NCBI GenBank assembly: GCA_037892935.1
Contig: JAYXKI010000008.1
Coordinates: 992,001 to 1,056,000 of the forward strand
Origin: Phlebopus portentosus
Lineage: Eukaryota; Basidiomycota; Agaricomycetes; Boletales; Boletinellaceae
Direction of reading: 5' to 3'
Length of the DNA: 64,000 nucleotides
The notes under the pieces are model-generated. The model saw nothing but the letters and a program-made list of their open reading frames with translations, had not been told where the DNA came from and did not search any database. Shown here piece after piece: positions 20,626-32,462 of this stretch. Every line of letters begins with the position of its first letter. Positions within the stretch are counted from its first letter, which is position 1. The translations under genes were made by a program, and so were the position numbers.

Positions 20626-20761
20626 AATGGTAAGAGATAAAAAAAAAGTGATGTGGCAATGAAGGTAGCTGCTTATAAACGTGTTCCTAGCTCGCTTACT
20701 AGCCCTCTGGAGATCGACAATCCAAAGTCCGCAAATATACACTATCTTCAGATTCAATAGC

Positions 20762-21956
20762 CTATACAAGCACATCATAGCAACAGTGGCGAAAGAAGGA
20801 ATAACTATCCAAAGAATTAATGGAATACACCTGCCTGCAGAGTTGCTTAACAACTGAAGTGTCATCCTGAGGACCAGGACCCTGCCATTTTAACCTGGAC
20901 TTGATTACAGAGAATGCAAGTTTAATAGGATTGTAGTCTGGTGAGTAAGGAGGAAGAAATTCAAGCCTGACACCCCTAAGTAAAGGGGTCAGTACATGCT
21001 GCAACTTGCATTGCTAGTGAGACAGACCGAGATTCGATGAGCTCCCAAATCTCAGGAGCCTTGTGTATCAGGCAGTTGTCCATTACGATGACTGATTGAT
21101 TACCGGGGAAGGGATGCATTTTGTCCAACAGGCTGGCGATAAATTCTATGAACAATTTGGTATTGAATGCACCCTGTACGATAGTACAGTCAATTGTCCT
21201 GTCGAGGCTGATAGCTGGCAAGACAGAGAAGCTAATGGAGTGAATCAGAAGCTTGTGATGCACCACAAGAGGCAGAATCACCATTTCCCCCTATTGAAAA
21301 ACTGCTTGCGACACGCACGGTGACCCTTAAGGGCCCAAGCAATATTGTGAAGAAAAGCCCATCAATCACAAGCACTCTCATCAACAAATACCAGCTGTTC
21401 CACTGTGTACTGAGAGGCGATACATGTGATATACTGTACATGTAGAGTTTTATTCTGCTCGAGAGCCCTTTTCAATAACTAGACTATGACAATTTCAGTT
21501 CACGTAGACTGCATAGGGAAGCAAAGCGACAGAGACAGCCACCTTCTTAAGTGTGAAACTGGCATGCAGCAAGGACCTGCGTATAGTCGCATCCAAAGCC
21601 TCCTTCTTCTATCTTTCCTGGAGCAGTAGCCTCAACTCATCGATGTAACAGTCATTGAGATTGCTTAGTGACCCGAAAAGAAACTACGTGGTGTAAACCA
21701 ACAGCTACCAGAACAGGTTTCAACATGTGCATACCTCGGTGTGGATATAATCAAGCACTTGAGGCCTTCCACGAAAACCAAGTTCATGTGCAGCAACAGT
21801 TCCGTTGCGCTTGAACTCTTATATTATCTGAAAAACTGTTGTCTTGGGTATGTCGGTCAAGGCTGCAATCTGAGAGGTGCTGAGTTTCTTGTTCATAGTG
21901 ATGATGCATTCCTGTAAATCATTGGACAGCCATCTGCTGCATTGCCAGGGTTGCAT
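20762..21956 (-). pseudogene. Tc1-family DDE transposase, copy B, dead
   Basis: Translation from ATG 21956 gives a helix-turn-helix region identical in outline to copy A, but it stops at TAA after TTVFQII (copy A has CGA there). The catalytic half keeps VFVDESA (21380 region) and VIVMDNCLIH (21090 region). The third acidic residue is Lys (NPIKLAF, about 20920), where copy A has Glu. The C-terminal tail (SRLKWQGPGPQDDTS.. to YDVLV) is intact. Copies A and B have therefore lost different catalytic residues. Confidence 0.88.
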
Positions 21957-22497
21957 GAATGAATGCTCAACATAAGCTGTAGAGATAGTGACTGTGAAGA
22001 TGGTGATGGCTCGAGATCAAGTGGTGACTCGACACGTGAGTTAACCCTTCATCCTCACATGTGTCGCTGCTCCTATCTCTTTGCCGTGGTGCCTCGTCTC
22101 TCGTGATGGTCCATCCCCAGTAACTGGGGGTTCTCTTATGCCTGTGGGTGATGAGGGATTGGTGAGAATGATGAGGGAACTGTGGACAAGTGATGAGAGC
22201 TGCTGTGCAGGGAGATACTGCATACAAAAGACTACCGTCGTATGCGTACACTCATGTTTCTCTGAGAGATGTTTCTGCAGCCCTGGTAGGCATGCTCAGA
22301 TTGGTTGTAGCAGGAGTGTATAATGGCTGAGCTGACCTTGTTTGCCCTCACCCAGATATGATTTTGGGTGACATTTCAGCAGAGGATGGTCACCGAGGTG
22401 GTTTTAAGTCTGATTGGTAGATAGTACATGTAATGTAGCCACACCCAAGCCTAACTCAGCTCAGCTACTGTCTTAGCTGAAAGCACCTATGCTGCTG
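20762..22497 (-). mobile_element. Tc1/mariner-like element, copy B, one terminal end visible
   Basis: Inverted relative to copy A and nearly collinear with it from the end at about 22497 (..CTGTCTTAGCTGAAAGC) inward. It contains the full transposase region uninterrupted by an LTR. I see no matching inverted terminal repeat beyond 20762, so the second end is lost, or the two facing copies act as the ends of one larger block. Confidence 0.75.
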
Positions 22498-23404
22498 TCT
22501 TTTTAGCAGAAACAATCAGATTTTTTGGTGTCCAAATGCGTGAGTTATGACAGATGCAATGAAGTAGGGGAGAGTTCTGCGAGCAGGAGTGACAACAAAC
22601 TACCCAGTTTCACTACCACAATCATGTCAGGGAGCCTCGAGGAGTTGCATACAGGTGCCCACTGGGCTGGCCTGATTTATCAAACTTGAATCAGATTTTT
22701 CCAGATGACGTTGGGCAAGCTATGATTTTTACACTGAACAGAGGGCATGACAAGGATTTAGCACTATGATGCTATCTTTTTAGTAGTGAAGTACATACTC
22801 AATAAAACCCAGATATTTTTATATGTACTGGAGCGCATTTTTGAGCAGGTTTTTTACATGGTTATATCAGATTTTTATGTGCTGTATTGACTGAGATATT
22901 TGCTATTTTGTTTTTTTTTTGCTCATCCAGGATGCACATGCATCAAAAATACACGTGATTTTCCAAATTGCTAACAATTTTGCAATTAGCTGTAGTTTGC
23001 TAAGACCCTACAGACATCACTGACTAAAAGAGGCTCTAGGCTTAAGTAAATACTTAGAGAGTGACTATAACCAATGAACTAAGGCTGGGCAGGCAAGCTT
23101 CACAGTCTGTAGGCTAGGCTGATCCAACAATAGTGATGGAGTCATACACTAATTAACACTAGAGCTACAAGATACAAAATGCAATATAGAGAGAGAATAG
23201 ATAGGGAGAATAGTAAGCAAATTAGTACACAGATAGAGAGAAATGAGCTAAATTGAACGATGGAAAGAGTATATAGATCAGATCAGCAGATCAGCAGTAA
23301 TTGATAATTTTTATCAGTACAAGAATAGCTCACAGCATAGTTACAGCTAGTTACAAAATTGTTGGCAATTATGTGATTTCATTACTTTCTATATCACAAG
23401 TGCC
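22498..23404. other. AT-rich repeat-like DNA without genes
   Basis: No ORF or gene is supported. From 23345 to 23404 there is an extra ~60-bp copy of the end of the neighbouring foldback element (TTACAGCTAGTTACAAAATTG), suggesting nested or tandem insertions. Confidence 0.6.
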
Positions 23405-24495
23405 TTACAGCTAGTTGCAAAATTGTTGGTAATCATGTGATTTCACCACTTTTCATATCACAAGAGCCTCAAAACACAAATAAAATCATATCTCACCCAA
23501 AACTCAACGGTTTCACATTATCTAAGTTGCTAAATTCATCTTTTTGAAAGGGCTTTCATTTAGAAACAAAGATTGAGAGAATAGGTAAAGATTTGACCCC
23601 AAAATGGCGAAAATATTATTTTTTGCCTCTTCCTTGCATGTGCATTTTTTTCTGTGCTCTATGCTGGTCCAGCACCTCCCCAAAGCTGTCCAGAATGATA
23701 ATATGATTATAATATGAATTTACAGACTGAGTTTGAGTTGAATTGTGCACCAGAATGTACTGCTTTGAGGCATGCCTAAATTACTCAAAACTCATCATTT
23801 ATCCCTAGCCTCCCAAGCTCCAGAGTAAATTCTTACAGGCCAGGTTGATGCATAAAAATTCATTTTGGATATAATAGACTAGGTTTGTGTGCTAGCTAGG
23901 GCCTCAGCATCCACTGGTGAGCTGGGAAGATACTATCTAGAATAGTACATACAACTAGAACCTTATGCTCAGCCCAGCTCACCAGTGGATGCTGAGGCCC
24001 TAGCTAGCATACAAACCTAGTCTATTGTATCCAAAATGAATTTTTATGCATCAATCTGGCCTGTAAGAAGTTTTCCTGGAGCTTGGGAGATTAGGGGTAA
24101 ATTGATGAGTTTTGAGTAATTCAGGCATGCCTCAAAGCAGTACATGCTGGTGTACAATTCAACTCAAACTCAGTCTGTAAATTCATATTATAATCATATT
24201 ATCATTCTGGACAGCTTTGGGGAGGTGCTGGACCAGCATGGAGCACAGAAAAAAATGCATATGCAAGGAAGAGGCAAAAAATAATATTTTCGCCATTTTG
24301 GGGTCAAATCTTTACCTATTCTCTCAATATTTATTTCTAAATGAAAGCCCTTTCGAAAAGATGAATTTAGAAACTTAGATGATGTGAAACCGTTGAGTTT
24401 TGGGTGAGATATGATTTTATTTGTGTTTTGAGGCTCTTGTGATATGAAAAGTGGTGAAATCACATGATTACCAACAATTTTGCAACTAGCTGTAA
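23405..24495. repeat. Foldback (palindromic) element 1
   Basis: Starts TTACAGCTAGTTGCAAAATTG and ends with its inverse, CAATTTTGCAACTAGCTGTAA. The two arms (about 23405-23926 and 23972-24495) are long inverted repeats with few mismatches around a ~45-nt spacer (inner edge GGGCCTCAGCATCCACTGG). Arms this long and this similar suggest a foldback or MITE-type DNA element. No ORF is supported. Confidence 0.85.
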
Positions 24496-25519
24496 AACAT
24501 AGATAAAATCATATCTCACCCAAAACTCAATGATTTCACATCATCTAAGTTTCTAAATTCATATTTTTAAACGAGCTTTTATTTAAAAACAAAGATTGAG
24601 AAAATAGAGCAAGAAATGACCCCAAAATAGTAAAAATATTGTTTTTGGTCTCTTCTTTGCATGTGCATTTTTTTCTGTACTTTCTGCTGGTCCAGCACCT
24701 CCCCAAAGCTGTCCAAAATGATAACATGATTATACTATAAATTTAAAGTCTGAATTTGAGTTGAATTGTAGACCAGAATGTACTGCTTTGAGGCATGCCT
24801 GAATCACTCAAAACTTATCATTTCCTCCTAGCCTTCCAAGCACCAGAAAAAATTCTTACAGGTCAGATTCATACATATAAATTCATTTCAGATGTAATAG
24901 ACTAGGTTTATATATTAGCTAGGGTCTCAGCTTGCACTGGTGAGCTGAGAAGATGCTGTCTAGAATGATGCATACAATCAGAACCACTTGTTCAGCACAG
25001 CTCCTCAGTGGATCCTACAGCAACAGGTGGTGCTCAAAGCTCATATATTTAATCTATAGTGAATTTACATACATGAATCTGACCTGTAAGAATTTTTTCT
25101 GGAGCTTAGGAGGCTAGGGGGAAATGATGAGTTTTGAGTGATTCAGACATGCCTCAAAGCAGTACATTCTGGTCTACAATTCAACTCAAATTCAGACTTT
25201 AAATTCATAGTATAATCATGTTATCATTTTGGACAGCTTTGGGGAGGTGCTGAACTAGCAGGAAGTACAGAAAAAAATGCACATGCAAAGAAGAGGCAAA
25301 AAACAATATTTTTGCTATTTCGAGGTCAGGGCTTGCTCTATTTTCTCAATCTTTGTTTCTAAATGAAAGCCCTTTTGAAAATATGAATTTAGAAACTTAG
25401 ATGATGTGAAACCATTGAGTTTTGAGTGGGATATGATTTTATCTGTGCTTTGAGGCACTTGTGACATGAAAAGTGGTGAAATCACATGATTGCCAACAAA
25501 TTTGCAACTAGCTGTATAA
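24496..25519. repeat. Foldback element 2, diverged copy
   Basis: The same arm sequences as element 1 appear again in both orientations (left arm about 24500-24955, right arm about 25010-25519, ending CAACTAGCTGTA). The centre is more diverged, and the left arm lacks the outermost ~100 bp, which element 1 may supply. The two elements lie head to tail. Confidence 0.8.
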
Positions 25520-25528
25520 AAAACGCTG

Positions 25529-25648
25529 TAGATGATGTGAAACTGTTGAGTTTTGGGTGAGATATGATTTTATCTATGTTTTGAGGCTCTTGTGACATGA
25601 AAAGTGGTAAAATCACATGATTCCCAACAATTTTGCAACTAGCTGTAA
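25529..25648. repeat. Fragment of a third foldback arm
   Basis: About 120 bp identical in outline to the outer right arm of elements 1 and 2, ending CAATTTTGCAACTAGCTGTAA. Confidence 0.75.
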
Positions 25649-26206
25649 TATAGGAATCAACCTGCCTTTTGTGTTACATGTTACACCATCCAACCCAACT
25701 TTTCTAGTGTTACCGTTACGGTTGCACCCATACATGCACGTACAGTATTGTTGCATTCATTGTTGTCTTTGACATTTGTCGTAAGGGTATGTTCCATATG
25801 ATACGGAGAGATCGAGCTACACACATAATCCCATGTGTATGACGCACAGAAGTGATAAACTGAGTAGAATACTAGAAGCATGAACTTTTAAAAGAAGTAT
25901 GTGGCCAAAGTTGACGATAACACAGGCTCCAATAAACAAGAAGATACAAATAAGCACGGAATCGAAGGCACTCGTCGAGAAGAGTAGCTTACAACACTCG
26001 TCATAAGCATTATGAGTCAATTCAGTAAGATGCGGATGGACGAAGGTGAGTACAGGTAATATATTATCATGCATCAGGTTGTCCAGTTGTCATCGATTCG
26101 GCGACCTTGGGCCTTCCTGGACTTGACGGTTCAGCTAACTCACGGGTGTCTTTGGGACTGGGGTAATTATCCTTACATCATCGTCGTCAATGTAAGTGGA
26201 CACGCG
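25649..26206. other. Boundary region, no supported gene
   Basis: Transition from repeats to gene-dense DNA. A minus-strand frame at 25817-26074 encodes a hydrophobic peptide, but no start context, splice partner or family supports it. Confidence 0.4.
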
Positions 26207-27622
26207 TCATGTTGGTGTACTCACGAGCAAACTCGGGTCGATCACCCCCAACTCTACGCGATCGATTGTTTCCGTTCCTCCAACGGTCTGGCCAAGTACA
26301 CCACCATCTCCCCGGCATAGATTGGTCTGAAACAACGGAGTATCATGATTCTCCACTACTACAGGATCCTGCGATTTTTTTACAGGCTGCTTTGGTTTCT
26401 TCTGCCGCTTGCTCCGGGAATAGAACAAATTTTCATCAAAACGATTCCTAACCAGCCGCCTGCTATTGGACGGGAACTCCCGTCTCGCCCGACCTTCGTT
26501 CAGGTTCAATTGATAAGGTGAGCCCCTACCGGGATGCCAGAATGCCTTGTGCTTTTGAAGCACGTCGTTAACCATGCGCTAATCAGATGAAATAAGACAA
26601 GAGTCTAGAGAAGGAGCGAGAAAATTCACTTTGACGCCTTCGAAATCTGCGTACTGACCGGCATACATCTCACTGACTCGCTTTGCAATTTCGGGCACAG
26701 TCCGATTTTCCTGATCTTCAATTGATAGAAAGGCCTTTACCACCTTCGCGAACCTACTGTTATCATGCAATAGATCTTCCACAGTCAGAGGTCGTGTGTT
26801 CCGCTTATCAACCCGCGCCTTTTTAGCTGGTGTCTCCGCCGGAGGAGGCGGAGGGTCTTGAAAAGCACGTTGTTCTTCATAATCTTGGAGGTAATTTCCC
26901 AGAGCTGGGAGAAGCGGAAGATGCATCCCTCCATCCAGCTCTGGCTGGCCAATGTGCAGTCCTCGGTGATGTGATTGAAGCATGTCCATTGCGCCTGTCT
27001 CGTATGGGAATGGTGATAAAGGTGCGAAAGAGTGCAGCGGCGGCAAGGTGGGTCCCGGGATATTCAACCCTGGAGGGTGCCCGAGCATCTCATCAACACC
27101 AGGAAATGGACCAGGGAGTCCCAGGGAAGGAAGAGTGGGCGCGTCATACCCTAATTTAGATCAGTGAATGTAAGCAGTTGGTTACTGAGCCGAACATACC
27201 TGGTATTGGCTGCTCGTCCACACGTGCACCCCAGTCATCCAGAGGAAGCGGCAAGAAACCTGTACAAGAATCCATCATATTCGGACCGTAATCACCGGAC
27301 CACAGGAAGGGACTTCTATTGCCACGAACATTCAATTCAAAGGCGTCCGGAAATGGGTCTGGCGATAGATAGCGCGAGTTTTCTGGATCTGTATATGGTC
27401 CTCCAAGGTGATCTTGGATGCCCGTTATGTCAGCGTCTGTTTCCTGTCGAATGAGGTATTCTCTTGAGTGCGATTGTCCGTCGTCTCTGTTTTGATAGTC
27501 CAGAGTCAATTGTCGTGGCTCGATAAATCCTTGGTACCCGTCTAAGGGTCGTCGTTCCTCAGTCTAAAAGCATCGTCAGAAATACAACAGTAACTATGGA
27601 AGATCGTAGTCACACCCACCAT
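26207..27622 (-). CDS. Putative nuclear protein with winged-helix-like C-terminal domain
   Basis: The start ATG (27622) is followed at once by an intron (GTGGGTGT..TTTTAG) and then TEERRPLDG. Two more introns fit: about 27198-27152, and 26633-26580 (GTGAATTTTC..TGATTAG). The joined protein is Pro/Gly/Asp-rich and disordered for its first half. It then has a basic stretch (PAKKARVDKRN) and a folded segment of about 80 residues (LTVEDLLHDNSRFAKVVKAF .. VPEIAKRVSEMY .. VLQKHKAFWHPGRGSPYQL) whose layout recalls a divergent forkhead/winged helix ending in a GxGSYWxL-like strand. A basic tail (SKRQKKPKQP) looks like a nuclear signal. A transcription-factor role is inference. It is divergent from the helicase gene. 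Confidence 0.6.
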
Positions 27623-28079
27623 TAGCACGCTTGCGAGGGATGGCCGGCGCGGATGAGTGCAATGAACTGACTTGTATCAGTTGCCCAATACACCCCGAGA
27701 GTTAAGTATGGGCAAACTTCGGGAAGTTTGCGACAGGACCCTTGGGTTTTAAGGAGGCAAAGTGACTAGCTCAGACGAGAATGTGCCGCCTTCCCTATGG
27801 AGCAAAGAATGAATTGGATCTCTCAATTCTTGGTCAACGCTAGGTTCGCCACACTGACACAAGTAGCGGTCTCGCCTAGAGACGCCACCATGACTGCAAC
27901 TTGGAAGATACGAAAGAACTCGGAAGCGTCGCACGACCCTCATAGTGGGTGCTAAGGCTACGTATGACGTGAAGAGTTCATTGCAGCTACTATCCTGAGT
28001 GTATGCTCAGGCTGAAGTCAATCAAAAAGTTGAAAACAAAGTCATGTGACGTCCTTTCATCCCGACTCTGACTATCATC
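27623..28079. promoter_or_regulatory. Divergent intergenic region
   Basis: About 460 bp between two genes transcribed away from each other, presumably holding both promoters. I see no clear TATA box or other motif. A faint 5S-rRNA-like word at 27690-27710 is not supported by any flanking rRNA sequence. Confidence 0.4.
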
Positions 28080-31000
28080 ATGTCTGTTCAAAACGCAATA
28101 TTCAGATTCTTCGAGCGTCAACTGGAACTGTTAAACGACGAAAGGGAGGCGGAGATCGCACAAAATACCCTCCTGTTGTCGAAATGCAGCTTAAAGTTGT
28201 TGGAACAAAAGGGCCTTGCTTTACTCAATCTTACCCCTGTGAACATCCAGATTGGTATGGGCGGTCGCAGGTGAGTTATGATACGAGCTTGTAGCGGCTA
28301 TACTTTTGGTCACTGCTGTCATAGTCTCATCGAACTCGCACGCTCTCCTGCTTTCGCTGCAAGTCAGGACGCCCCTCTTCACCCGCATACTTTCCGGTAC
28401 GTCGGACACTGATGGTGCTTTTCTCTTTGCAATTGCTCATTACAGCGTTATAACGAAGGCCGGGTGATCTGGCGAGACTGGAAAAATCAGTTCCGGCCAA
28501 AACAGTAGCGGCGAAGAAAGAGACACGACAAAGAATCCAAGTTGCAAGTCTCGTTGAAGGGGTTGTGTACAAAGTAAGCGCTAATAAGATACCTGCTGGA
28601 CTTGCGTGCTGATGAAGATCATCTTCCTGTTAGGTGACGGATTCTCGGATTATACTGGCAGTTGATCCCCAGGACCGGCAGGGTAGCGAGGATTTTGAAT
28701 TACCGAGTGCATGCAACCTGTAGGGCTGCTAATAATCTTTCTGTGTCAAGACTCACGGAGCTTCAGAATTAAGCTGGCCAACAACGTAACAAGTGACCGG
28801 TATGTACTTGAATCTGTAGTGTCCATGTAATATGTGTAAATCATATTTTCAGGATGACGAAGGTTATGCTTTCCCTCCAGGCGAGTCTTTCTCACGAGAT
28901 AGCTACCGACCATGCGAGTAGACATCGTCCAGCATCTTATCGCGTCCGGCGATTAACTTTTCTGCTAGAGAGGCGTGATCATCTACCCAGGTACAATGTC
29001 GGTGGTCAATGTCCTGCTCGGCTTAAGTGCTCCTTCAATTGGCGCGAACGTTGATGCCTTGGACTTCTATGACACGTCCTTAAACGAGAGCCAAAAACAG
29101 GCCGTCCGCTTTGCTGTTGGTTCCAAAGAAGTCGCTTGTATCCATGGGCCACCGGGTAAGCAAACTAAGGATATCAGCATCCAGTCATTAAAATCTACCG
29201 AAGGAACTGGAAAAACTCACACACTTTTGGAAATCATTCGACAAAGCTTGCATCCGCGACTTAACCACGGGTCTGTAAACAAAGCTTCGGCAGGAAAGAT
29301 CTTGGTGTGTGGAGCGTCGAACCTTTCGGTGGACAACATATTAGAAAGATTACTGCTTCCCCCATTACCTGCTATGCAGCCAATAAAATGCACGAGAGTT
29401 GGTCACCCGGCAAGGGTGAGAGGCCAGGCATCCTTGTTGGATGCAACACTGGATGCGCAATCCACTCGCAGCGAACAAGTATGCAGCTATACCGTTATTT
29501 GCAGAGCTAGGTCGCTGATCAGTTGGACAGGCTGCGCTTGTGAGAGACATCAAGGACGAGTTATCCGAATCGCTTCTCATCGCGGCGGGAAAGGCGAAGG
29601 GGCAAAAGGGAAAGAAACCGAGAGGTGAAGAACGGAAGAAACTATGGGACGAAATTAAATCACTACGACAAGAGTTCGTTTCTGCTGATCTTTTCAACGG
29701 CACATCGAGCTAATTCTACAATTAGATTCCGAAAGCGGGAAAAAGGAATTGTTGGTAGTGTCATTGCAGACGCGGAAGTGAGTGAGCGTGAGCAGCTCGT
29801 TGCCGATGTCAACCATGTCGACTAATTTCTGGGAATGGATTGAGAGGTTGTGCTTGCTACATGCCACTCAGCAGGTGGTCGAGCACTTCAGAATACATCG
29901 TTCGATGTCGTCATTATTGATGAAGCAACACAAGCTCTCGGTGAGCAGATACGAAGACTTTACTGGCAGCCGAGCTGATTGCGAAACCTTTACTTTGTAG
30001 AGGCAGTTAGTATTTTTCTTTGCTCGGGTGAAAAGTATAATCTGAATTAACTCTTACCTATGCTTTGAAAGGCCTGTTGGATTCCCATCATCAAAGGCAA
30101 AAAGTTAATTCTAGCAGGGGATCCCTTGCAGTTACCCCCTACAGTCCTTGCAGTGCCCCACACATCGAATGCGCTCAAACAGACTCGGTCTGCCAAGGCA
30201 AAGAAGAACGATCCTGGCACTGTGACCCAAGCGAGCAGCAGAAACGACGCCGACGATGAGTCATCTATTGAGTCTGGTGCCGAGCCATCTGAGAATGAGG
30301 AGCCCAGAACGAAAGCGAATGCGAAAGCCCTTCGTCCGCCGAAAAACCTTTCGGTGACTCTATTCGAAAGACTTGAGAAAATGTACGGTGCGTCCATCAA
30401 GAGAATGCTTGAAGTACAGTATCGGTGAGCAAATCAAACTTCTGCGTCTTCATCGGCCCTCATATTATCAGAATGAACGATAAAATTTGCGAGTTTCCTT
30501 CGAAAGAATTGTATGGGTCGCGTCTCCGCTCAGATGATTCAGTGTTCAATCATCTCCTTACAGACTTGGAGAATGTAAACAAAGATGCTTTTGATCTTGC
30601 AACTCCGGTTGTGTTTCTCGATACTTCCGGATGCGAGTACTTCGAGAGGACTGTCGAAGGGGGCGATGAAGGCAGCAAGTATAATGAGAATGAAGCCGTG
30701 CTGGTAAAAGCGTGGCTAGAGAAACTGGTAGGGAGTTATCCCCCTCATGTGGGACGAAATGATATGAAGTAATACATCACTCGTATAGGTCGCTGCGGGT
30801 GTCTACCCTTCTCAAATTGCAATAATTACACCGTAAGCCGACCAAAACAATCATCGTTACCTCTCGCGTACCTGAATTTATACCGACAGATATCAAGCTC
30901 AAGTAACATATATCTCATCATTACTTTCTGGCACATACGGTGGTGAACTAGAGATCGGCACAGTTGACGGGATGCAGGGTCGGGAAAAGGAGGCAATAAT

Positions 31001-31386
31001 TATCAGCCTTGTACGCAGCAATGATAAAGTGAGTTTTTTTTAATTCACCATTTCCACCTAAAATGCTGAAGCACACACTATTTTCAAGCGAGAAGTAGGT
31101 TTTCTGAAAGACAAGCGACGCCTGAACGGTATGTCATTATGATAGCTTCAAGAAGTTTATTCACACGTCTTTCAACCCCTGTTTTAGTCGCAATGACACG
31201 AGCTCGCAGGCACATGGTGAGTTTTTCTGATCAGATTAGAACATCGAGGCAGATATTGTCTTGGAACAGTGCATAGTTGGCGATTCTTCAACCGTACAAC
31301 ACGGAGGTAAATTTCTAAAGGAATGGATGACATGGCTGGAAAATTCGGCGGACGTATACTATGGTGGACTGGAGGAACTGCCTTGA
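28080..31386 (+). CDS. HCS1: SF1 DNA/RNA helicase, Hcs1/IGHMBP2 type
   Basis: Many short introns interrupt it, but most exon joins restore the family motifs in order: Q-motif region (LNESQKQAV), motif I GPPGTGKT (split by an intron at 29157-29204), motif II DEATQAL, motif III GDPLQLPPT, motif IV-like QYRMNDKI, motif V DGMQGREKEAI and motif VI VAMTRARRH. The N-terminus (FERQLELLNDEREAEI; VVYKVTDSRIILAVD) matches the beta-barrel start of the UPF1-like family. The stop is at 31386. Yeast Hcs1 is a DNA polymerase alpha-associated helicase; IGHMBP2 acts on ribosomes. The exon path around 28880-29000 is uncertain, because the frame I expect needs a join I cannot place. Confidence 0.85.
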
Positions 31387-31581
31387 TATAGCCTGATATA
31401 TTCCATGTAGGAAACATTCATGCTGTACATATTGCCTAACATAGGCAACTTGTAAACTAGTGGTCGTGCCTTGTTTATACTTTCTTGACAACAATGCTCT
31501 GGTGTGTCAAACTCCATCGAACATAGATCACTGGCTAGGATATCCTTTTTGAGACGAAAGCAAAGTACACAACACAGAAAT

Positions 31582-32177
31582 TCAGTAAACGTATCCCAGA
31601 AGCTTCCCCCCAACGTTCTTTCTGCGAGCTTCTTCATGGTCCAGGATACCAGAAGAGGTCGTCTAAGCAGGATTCAGGAAATTGCAATACGTAAAGTCTA
31701 ATCATGCTTACCAGGATGATAATTCCGAACCCACGGGCTGGCAAGAGCAAGTTGACCCAAGATTCAATCTGGGTGACTTGGACGTTGAAGCGTGGTGAAA
31801 TAACGCCTGTTTTGTTGAGGCGGCCATTCAATTGAACGACAATTTTTCCGGCACGGTGGTCATCGATAAGTTCGAATTCACCGATGTAGCCTTTGGAAAT
31901 AGTCAGTTAGGCATCTCATCGAGGAGCATAATTGCTTCGTAAATGCAAGCATGTAATCTCATGACACAAGACATAAGGGCAACATTCATTGACACGAGTC
32001 CTATCTCGAGAAGGGAATAACCACAATGAAGAATATATACTCACCATGGCGCTGCATCACCGTAAGAAACTTGATGATGACTTTGGATGACGGGCGGATA
32101 AGAACCTGGCGCTTGCCACGGCGCTCCGCATTGACGATGTTATTGAGGCAGTCATTCAGGACAGATACGCGAACCAT
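31582..32177 (-). CDS. RPS22: Ribosomal protein uS8 (S15a/Rps22)
   Basis: Three exons, 32177-32045, 31890-31712 and 31662-31582, give exactly 130 residues. The start is [20 protein letters not shown]; the middle carries [18 protein letters not shown]; the end is [20 protein letters not shown]. This is the full uS8 length, with conserved ends. It is a small-subunit protein binding the central domain of 18S rRNA. The introns have GTGAGT and GTAAGC donors. It is divergent from eS17, 285 bp away, and overlaps no other gene. Confidence 0.97.
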
Positions 32178-32462
32178 GGCTGGGAAAAAAAGAAAAGAAG
32201 AGCCCGGCTATGAGTGTCGTACTACGAAAAGCACGAGTCAAAGCGGAGCAGACCTGAACGATGAGGACACCGTGAAGAGAGCGCACAAAACGCGTTGACG
32301 AGGTTAAGAACACAACGAAGCAGCAATGATATTTCGGTGGTCATGGTCACGTGCTCTTTGTGCTATATAGTTCTACAATATTGGACTTGGCACGACTACA
32401 CTACTTACTTGCATGCACTGACCTCAAGACCGACGGCGACAACGTCAGTAGTATAGCACGAA
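32178..32462. promoter_or_regulatory. Shared promoter region of two ribosomal-protein genes
   Basis: 285 bp separate the uS8 and eS17 start codons on opposite strands. This could allow common regulation of the two ribosomal genes. I see no clear TATA box and cannot assign individual sites. Confidence 0.6.

Noticed and set aside
20762..22497. Intact Tc1 transposon
   Set aside because: There is a TAA stop after the helix-turn-helix and the catalytic Glu is Lys.
25817..26074. Hydrophobic minus-strand ORF beside the repeats
   Set aside because: No splice partner, start context or known family.
27688..27712. A 5S rRNA-like word (GAGAGTTAAG)
   Set aside because: The rest of the 5S sequence and its internal control box are not present around it.
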